Below are positions 22,331-26,087 of a stretch of DNA of 26,087 nucleotides, piece after piece. The notes under the pieces are model-generated. The model ran no database searches, was not told the origin of the DNA, and worked only from the letters and a program-made list of their open reading frames with translations. Both the position numbers and the translations under genes were made by a program. The first letter of the stretch is position 1. Every line of letters begins with the position of its first letter. Source of the stretch: a virus; the IMG/VR virus record IMGVR_UViG_3300046001_009725, positions 1 to 26,087 of that record; one strand, written 5' to 3'.

Positions 22331-22704
22331 AGGAGCACGTCGGCGGTGTTGGCCTCGCTCAGCGCCGCGAAGAGGATCTGGGCCGCGCGACGGTCGCGGA
22401 CGGCCCACATGTTTCGGAGCTCCACCGCGAGCTCATGGGTGGGGCTGTTCGTGGGCTGGCCCCGAACGAGGCCAGCAATCAGGCGGGCCGCCGTGTGTCT
22501 GGCGTCCATGCGCGTGGTCACGACCGGGCCCTGCGCTGCGGCGAGGGGGCCGAGCGCGATCTGGACTGGCGAGCCGGGGCGGGCGGCCTCGGAAAGCAGG
22601 CGGGCGATGACGCCGTGCTGCGGAATGGCGGGGTTGGCTTGCATGATCGAGATCACCGCCGAGCGGGCGGCCTCTCTGCTGTAGCGGGTTTCAGGGTCGT
22701 GCAT
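22327..22704 (-). CDS. Hypothetical protein, first gene of the leftward recombination block
   Basis: A 125-residue minus-strand protein. ATG 22704 has GGAGG with a 6-base spacer; ATG 22743 lies in the promoter and is rejected. It is helical and charged (YSREAARSAVISIMQ, then VIARLLSEAARPG, then DARHTAARLIAGLVRG, then HELAVELRNMWAVRDRRAAQIL). No Cys pairs, membrane segment or catalytic motif. Being first in the operon and overlapped by the RecE-like gene, it may be a recombination accessory protein. Function unknown. Confidence 0.6.
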   Translation of the reverse strand: MHDPETRYSREAARSAVISIMQANPAIPQHGVIARLLSEAARPGSPVQIALGPLAAAQGPVVTTRMDARHTAARLIAGLVRGQPTNSPTHELAVELRNMWAVRDRRAAQILFAALSEANTADVLL

Positions 22705-22721
22705 CGTGCACCTCCGCAGCC

Positions 22722-22750
22722 GTTGTATCTGGGCGCCGATCAACCGTCAA
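22722..22750 (-). promoter_or_regulatory. Leftward sigma70-like promoter of the recombination block
   Basis: On the minus strand TTGACG (plus coordinates 22745-22750) and TACAAC (22722-22727) are 17 bases apart. The predicted start lies at about 22715, the first base of the GGAGG that serves ATG 22704, so the leader is extremely short. The -35 overlaps repeat copy A, so a protein bound there could block this promoter. Confidence 0.6.
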
Positions 22751-22779
22751 TCAAGCGGCGATAAAAAGTTGTGGAAGCG
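22735..22779 (+). repeat. Tandem pair of operator-like 23-base repeats, copies A and B
   Basis: Copy A (22735-22757) and copy B (22757-22779) start 22 bases apart, about two helical turns. A reads GCCGATCAACCGTC with an AAGCG end; B reads GGCGATAAAAAGTT with the same AAGCG end. A and B match each other at 14 of 23 positions, and each matches copy C (18004-18026) better. B directly abuts the -35 of the rightward promoter, as C does at its own promoter. Confidence 0.55.
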
Positions 22780-22808
22780 TTGACGGATGGGTGCCGCCGC
22801 TGTAGACT
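22780..22808 (+). promoter_or_regulatory. Rightward sigma70-like promoter of the resolvase/helicase block
   Basis: TTGACG (22780-22785) and TAGACT (22803-22808) are separated by exactly 17 bases. The predicted start is at about 22815, where the GGAGG (22815-22819) for ATG 22826 begins. It mirrors the leftward promoter, with repeat copy B immediately upstream, so both halves of the early region may answer to one regulator. Confidence 0.65.
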
Positions 22809-22825
22809 GGGGGCGGAGGTGCTCC

Positions 22826-23026
22826 ATGTCCAGAGAGATCGGACCGGCCGAGAGCCGGATGGTGAGGGCGCAGCAGGACTTGATCGCGGATCTGCGCCGC
22901 GACCTGCGGGCGAGCGAGGCACGGGTCGCGAGCCTTCAGCGCGAGGTGAGCGAGCTCAAGAACGTCGTCGCCGGGCTGCGGCGCTTGGCTCGGGTGGCCC
23001 GGTCGGGCCTGTCGGTGTTCGCATGA
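22826..23026 (+). CDS. Small coiled-coil protein (66 aa)
   Basis: A 66-residue protein starting at ATG 22826 with GGAGG 6 bases upstream. It is highly charged with a heptad pattern (DLIADLRRDLRASEARVASLQ, then EVSELKNVVAGLRRLARVA) covering most of its length, ending in a basic hydrophobic tail. It is probably a short helical coiled-coil dimer. It is the first gene of the rightward block and overlaps the resolvase start by 4 bases. It could be a small regulator or a structural partner; no family is recognised. Confidence 0.6.
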   Translation: MSREIGPAESRMVRAQQDLIADLRRDLRASEARVASLQREVSELKNVVAGLRRLARVARSGLSVFA

Positions 23027-23562
23027 GCGCCGCCTTTGTCTACATCGGGATCGATCCTGGGCAGCACGGGGCCGTCGCCGCCCTCCGGCTGGCCCCCCAG
23101 AGCGCCGCGGTCGCCCTGCGCTTCGGCCACGGGCGCGACGGCTACCACGGGGCCTATCTGTCGGCGAAGACGGTCCGGCGCGTGCTCGCGGAGGTCATCG
23201 CGGAGGTCGGCGGCGCCGCGCACGAGGTCATCATCGGGCTCGAAGGGCTCGGCAAGCGGCCGGGCGAGGGCACGGTCTCGACCTCGACCGCGGCCGAGAA
23301 CTATGCCGCGTGGCAGGCCGTCCTCGACCTCGACTGGGAGGATCAGCACCGGGTCATCCAGACGCAGACGGTGGACCGGGCGATGGGTCTGCCTCGCGGG
23401 ATGGGGCGCGTCCGCAAAGGCCTCGTCATCGTCGAGGCCCGCGCGGCCGCGCTTCGGCTCGGGGTGCCGTCGGTGTCGCTGATTCCGCCGGGTGGGCGCG
23501 CGCCGAGCGATGGGGCCGCGGACGCGCTGTTGATCGCCCTGGCGCTCCAGAGGGGGCTGTGA
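23023..23562 (+). CDS. RuvC-like Holliday junction resolvase
   Basis: A 179-residue RNase H-fold nuclease of the RuvC type, which would resolve four-way DNA junctions formed during phage recombination or clear branched DNA before packaging. The start is ATG 23023 in an ATGA overlap. Catalytic landmarks are FVYIGIDPGQHGAVA with Asp11, VIIGLEGLG with Glu74, and a C-terminal PSDGAADALLIALAL with Asp163 and Asp167, matching the family's D-E-D-D set. The size fits RuvC (about 170 residues). It lies beside the other recombination genes. Confidence 0.8.
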   Translation: MSAAFVYIGIDPGQHGAVAALRLAPQSAAVALRFGHGRDGYHGAYLSAKTVRRVLAEVIAEVGGAAHEVIIGLEGLGKRPGEGTVSTSTAAENYAAWQAVLDLDWEDQHRVIQTQTVDRAMGLPRGMGRVRKGLVIVEARAAALRLGVPSVSLIPPGGRAPSDGAADALLIALALQRGL

Positions 23563-24053
23563 TGTCTAAGTGTTGGACCGTGCGAACCTTGCAGACCGGC
23601 ACCGATCCTCAGTCGGGCGCGGTGCCCTACCATGCCTCCTGGGTCTTCCTGGGCGAGCACGCGGAGACGGCGGCCCGGCGCCGCTTTGACGTTGAGCGGC
23701 GCGGCCTCCAGGTCCGCATCGCGACGCGGACGGCCCACGCCGACGACGTCGTGAAGCTGGAGCGCGACTTCGTGGTCATAGACGCGCATTGGGCGCCCGG
23801 CGACATCAAGGTGCGCGACCTCGCCCCGCCACCTATCTTCGACCTCGCCCCGCCACCTATCTTCGACCTCGACCCGCCACCTATCTTCGACCTCGACCCG
23901 CCGCGGCGCCGGGCCATCAACGAGCCGCCGACCGATCCCGAGGTCGTGGCGCTGCTCCAGACCTTCAGCCAGATGAGCGCGGACGATCGATACGAGGTGC
24001 TCCGGCGGCTGGCCCAGCAGGCCCCGGTGAGCTTCACGCGAGGCGACCGATGA
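23562..24053 (+). CDS. Hypothetical protein with 8-residue tandem repeats
   Basis: A 163-residue protein starting at ATG 23562, sharing one base with the resolvase stop. The N-terminal 80 residues form an alpha/beta region (VFLGEHAETAARRRFDVERRG, VVKLERDFVVIDAHWAPGD). Residues 86-113 hold the repeat units DLAPPPIF, DLAPPPIF, DLDPPPIF and a partial DLDPP. The C-terminus is helical (PEVVALLQTFSQMSADDRYEVLRRLAQQ). The repeats form a proline-rich extended linker and may bind a partner through the PPIF core. No enzyme motif is seen; function unknown. Confidence 0.6.
   Translation: MSKCWTVRTLQTGTDPQSGAVPYHASWVFLGEHAETAARRRFDVERRGLQVRIATRTAHADDVVKLERDFVVIDAHWAPGDIKVRDLAPPPIFDLAPPPIFDLDPPPIFDLDPPRRRAINEPPTDPEVVALLQTFSQMSADDRYEVLRRLAQQAPVSFTRGDR
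23817..23902 (+). repeat. 24-base coding tandem repeat, 3.6 units
   Basis: Three full 24-base units (23817-23840, 23841-23864, 23865-23888) and a 14-base partial fourth (23889-23902) lie inside the coding sequence. Units 1 and 2 are identical; unit 3 differs by one base that changes Ala to Asp. Because the unit is a multiple of three, copy number can change without breaking the frame. Confidence 0.9.
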
Positions 24054-24232
24054 CCGGCCGCCTCGACTTCGACTTGACCGCCCGCACCGCCCCCGGTACG
24101 ATGCCACGTCGCCGCGTTTTCGCGGGCACGGCGACGGCTGAAGGACCGGTCGGGGGTGGCACCCTGCTCGGCCAGATGACCGCCGGGCGATTTTGTCCGG
24201 CGGCTGTCTGCGTTTTGGGCGGTGGCTCATGA
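24050..24232 (+). CDS. Possible 60-aa protein or structured leader (doubtful CDS)
   Basis: An ORF of 60 residues with an ATGA overlap at its start and another at its end where the next gene begins, which supports translation. However, after about codon 15 the third positions lose the strong G/C bias seen in neighbouring genes (CGT, GTT, GAA, GGA, CGA, TTT, TGT, GTT, TTG). The product (LDFDLTARTAPGTMPRRRVFAGTA) has no recognisable domain. It also contains a promoter-like pair at 24074-24102 and hairpins at 24112-24125 and 24180-24203. It may therefore be a non-coding leader or an overlapping small gene. Confidence 0.35.
   Translation: MTGRLDFDLTARTAPGTMPRRRVFAGTATAEGPVGGGTLLGQMTAGRFCPAAVCVLGGGS
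24074..24102 (+). promoter_or_regulatory. Possible internal promoter upstream of the YozE/helicase genes
   Basis: TTGACC (24074-24079) and TACGAT (24097-24102) are separated by 17 bases. A start near 24109 would give a leader of about 120 bases to ATG 24229, containing two hairpins. The operator-like repeat is absent here. It lies inside a doubtful ORF with relaxed codon bias, which makes a real promoter more plausible. Confidence 0.45.
24180..24203 (+). other. Leader hairpin ahead of the YozE/zinc-ribbon gene
   Basis: A 7-bp perfect stem (CCGCCGG at 24180-24186 with CCGGCGG at 24197-24203) can be lengthened by a G-U and a C-G pair and encloses a loop containing TTTT. A T run (TTTT at 24212-24215) follows about 8 bases later, too far for a normal terminator. 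A smaller stem (CCGCG/CGCGG with TTTT loop) lies at 24112-24125. Together they suggest a structured leader. Confidence 0.35.
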
Positions 24233-24789
24233 AGATGAAGATCGCCCCGCCGCCGGGCAAGGCCAACCGGCGGTCGTTCAGGATGTGGCTCAACGCGCAG
24301 GTCGGCCGAGAGGACCCGGTGGGCGACCTTGCCAACGACGCGCTCCGGCAGAGCTCCGGGACGTGGATCTCTCACTCCGACCTGCGCGCCAAGATGCGGA
24401 CCGCCGGGGCCTGCGCGGAGGCGATGCAAGCCCTGGAGGACGCGCGGAAGGAGTTTGCGGCCGGAGAGGTGGCGCACTTTGCCGCCAAGCGCAAGCCAGC
24501 GCCGGTCGCCGTGGTGCGGGCGGCGTCAGATCCCGTGCTCCAACGGTGCGCCGAGATGCTCTTCGAGCCGCCGTGCCCCTTCTGCGGCGACTTCTTCGCC
24601 GGGCTCTTCGAGGCGCGCTGGGAGGGGCTGGACTTCGGCACCGGCGAGTATTCGGCCCCGGTGGCGTCGGTCCGATGCCCGAAGTGCAGCGCGGCAGGCC
24701 CAGAGGCCCGCGGCGCGACGATGGACGAAGCCAAGGCGGCGGCCCTCGCCGCATGGGGGCGCCGTGTCGCCCCGCGGTGGACCTCATGA
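24229..24789 (+). CDS. YozE-like SAM-domain and zinc-ribbon fusion protein
   Basis: A 186-residue protein starting at ATG 24229. The N-terminal domain (residues about 16-75) has SFRMWLNAQVGREDPVGDLAND, the core of the YozE-like sterile-alpha-motif-like domain found in phage proteins. A basic linker precedes a zinc ribbon with CPFC (Cys116, Cys119) and CPKC (Cys150, Cys153), followed by DEAKAAALAAWGRR, which resembles the end of Lar-type ribbons (WN or WG then Arg). A fusion of the two is inferred. It may bind protein or nucleic acid; no activity is known. It overlaps the helicase start by 4 bases. Confidence 0.6.
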   Translation: MKMKIAPPPGKANRRSFRMWLNAQVGREDPVGDLANDALRQSSGTWISHSDLRAKMRTAGACAEAMQALEDARKEFAAGEVAHFAAKRKPAPVAVVRAASDPVLQRCAEMLFEPPCPFCGDFFAGLFEARWEGLDFGTGEYSAPVASVRCPKCSAAGPEARGATMDEAKAAALAAWGRRVAPRWTS

Positions 24790-26087
24790 GCGCGCTTCCC
24801 CTCCCCCCAGGCCAGACCGCCCGCGCCTGGCAGGTGGCCGCGCTCGCGGCGATCCAGTCGGCGGCGCAGTCGGGCCTCCGGCGGGTCGTGGTCAGCGCCG
24901 CGACGGGCACCGGCAAGGGCACGCTCTTGGCGGGGCTGGCCCGTGCTGCGGAGCGCGGTCGGGTGCTGATTCTCGTCCACCGCGACGAGCTGATCCGCGA
25001 CCTGGCCGCGCGGGTGCGGCTGATCCCCGGTGGGCTTGTCGGCATCGTCCGGGGCGCCGAGAACGGCCTCGGGGCGCCGATCGTGGTCGCGAGCGTGCAG
25101 ACGCTCCGGGGCGAGCGGCTGCGGCAGGTCGGCCGCTTTGGGCTCGTCATCACCGATGAGTGCCACCATGCCGTCGCGGCGACCTATCAGGCCATCTACG
25201 AGCGGGTCGCAGCGGTGCGGAAGGCCGCGGGGCTGCCCGAGGTCTTGCACGTCGGCATGACCGCGACCCCGTGGCGGACCGCGGCCGGGGGCGGTGTCTC
25301 GGGCCTGGGGGCTGCCTACGAGGCGATCGTGTACGAGCACGGCATCGTCGAGGCGATCGCGGCGGGCGACCTCGTGCGGCCGATCGGGGTGCGGATCGAC
25401 ACGCAGGTCGAGCTCGACCGGGTCGGGATGCGGGGGCGCGACTATGACCAGGAGGAACTCGCGGCGGTCATCGACTGCGGCGCCCGGAACGAAGCGGTCG
25501 CGCACTGGTACGCTGAGAACGGGGAGGGGCGGCCCTTCCTCGGGTTCGGGGTGTCGATCGCCCACGCCGAGCGGCTCGCCGAGGCGCTCCAGGGCGTCGG
25601 GGTGGCCTGCGCTGCGGTGCATGGGTCGATGCCGATGGCTGAGCGGCGGCGGTTGGTCGGGGCATATCAAAATGGCGAGTTGACGGGCCTGTTTAGCCGC
25701 GACCTGCTGCTTGAAGGCTTCGACGCCCCGCGCACCGAGGCGCTCTTGGTGGTGCGGCCGACGAAGAGCGAGATCATCAGGTGGCAGATGCTGGGCCGCG
25801 GGCTGCGGCTGGCCCCCGGCAAAAGCTCTTGCGTCGTTGCCGACTTCGTGGGCTTCCTCAGCGGGCTCGACCTGTCGATGCGGGTCGGGATCGAGGCCGG
25901 CGCCGAGGGCAAGACTGGGCCGGTGGAGCTCCGGCCGCTCATGGTCGGGGACGTGGTCGCGCACCGCTACGATGAGGGCCTCGGGCTGGGGCAGCTCCTG
26001 AGCACCGATGGGGTCATCGGCACGGTGGCGTGGGGCCTCGACAGCGACGCGCCGCGGGTGCGGCAGGTCCACGGGATCGCGGAGCTC
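24786..26087 (+). CDS. SF2 DEAD/DEAH-like helicase (partial, runs off the window)
   Basis: At least 434 residues, open to the window's right end. A superfamily 2 helicase, probably remodelling or unwinding DNA in replication or recombination. Motifs: AWQ at 14-16 (Q-motif region), ATGTGKG at 39-45 (motif I), DECHH at 124-128 (motif II), MTATPWR at 158-164 (motif III), LFSRDLLLEGFDAPR near 302-316 (motif V) and QMLGRGLR at 334-341 (motif VI). Motif I has Gly45 after Lys44 instead of the usual Thr or Ser. The start is ATG 24786 in an ATGA overlap with the YozE-like gene. Confidence 0.85.
   Translation, partial: MSALPLPPGQTARAWQVAALAAIQSAAQSGLRRVVVSAATGTGKGTLLAGLARAAERGRVLILVHRDELIRDLAARVRLIPGGLVGIVRGAENGLGAPIVVASVQTLRGERLRQVGRFGLVITDECHHAVAATYQAIYERVAAVRKAAGLPEVLHVGMTATPWRTAAGGGVSGLGAAYEAIVYEHGIVEAIAAGDLVRPIGVRIDTQVELDRVGMRGRDYDQEELAAVIDCGARNEAVAHWYAENGEGRPFLGFGVSIAHAERLAEALQGVGVACAAVHGSMPMAERRRLVGAYQNGELTGLFSRDLLLEGFDAPRTEALLVVRPTKSEIIRWQMLGRGLRLAPGKSSCVVADFVGFLSGLDLSMRVGIEAGAEGKTGPVELRPLMVGDVVAHRYDEGLGLGQLLSTDGVIGTVAWGLDSDAPRVRQVHGIAEL

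Noticed and set aside
24372-26072. Long minus-strand frame (566 codons) opposite the helicase
   Set aside because: The plus strand encodes unmistakable SF2 helicase motifs; the minus frame shows only Pro/Arg/Asp-rich shadow sequence.
1-26087. CRISPR array, insertion sequence, integrase, attachment site or retron-like element
   Set aside because: No regularly spaced direct repeats, transposase or recombinase motifs, or reverse transcriptase motifs were seen on either strand.

Overview
This window is a densely packed, very GC-rich stretch of a tailed (siphovirus-type) phage or prophage genome. Evidence is the ordered virion module (major capsid protein, head-tail connector, tail-completion proteins, tail tube, 885-residue tape measure, distal tail proteins), back-to-back small genes with 1- to 4-base start/stop overlaps, and a recombination module typical of phages. 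No integrase, attachment site, tRNA or host housekeeping gene is visible, so prophage versus free phage cannot be decided. Strong G/C bias at third codon positions suggests a high-GC host (for example Myxococcota, Actinomycetota or a similar group), but no host-specific gene is present.

Layout. (1) 1-15486, plus strand: the late block. It holds the tail end of an upstream gene, the capsid protein with a long N-terminal extension, capsid-associated small proteins, an Amidase_3 endolysin placed unusually between capsid and connector genes, connector and tail-completion genes, tail tube, tape measure, distal tail proteins, and small membrane and hypothetical genes that may include lysis accessories. 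(2) 15488-17916, minus strand: eight small genes, including a Lar-like zinc-ribbon protein, another zinc-ribbon protein and a 48-residue membrane protein, ending one base from the convergent late block. (3) 18037-22704, minus strand: a recombination block with a 125-residue leader gene, a RecE-like PD-(D/E)XK nuclease, a probable ssDNA-binding-type protein, an acidic-tailed low-complexity protein, a 41-residue protein and a Rad50/SbcC-like ATPase with a central CxxC zinc hook. (4) 22826-26087, plus strand: a coiled-coil protein, a RuvC-like Holliday junction resolvase, a repeat-containing protein, a doubtful 60-residue ORF or leader, a YozE/zinc-ribbon fusion and an SF2 helicase that runs off the window.

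Regulation is the most striking part. The divergent region 22705-22825 carries two mirror-image promoters with identical -35 hexamers, identical 17-base spacers and identical distances to an identical Shine-Dalgarno sequence and start codon. Between them lies a pair of 23-base repeats. A third copy of this repeat abuts the -35 of the separate promoter driving the small-gene block at 17916. I read this as an uncharacterised phage operator or activator site that coordinates the recombination block, the replication block and the small accessory block. The responsible regulator is not identified in this window.
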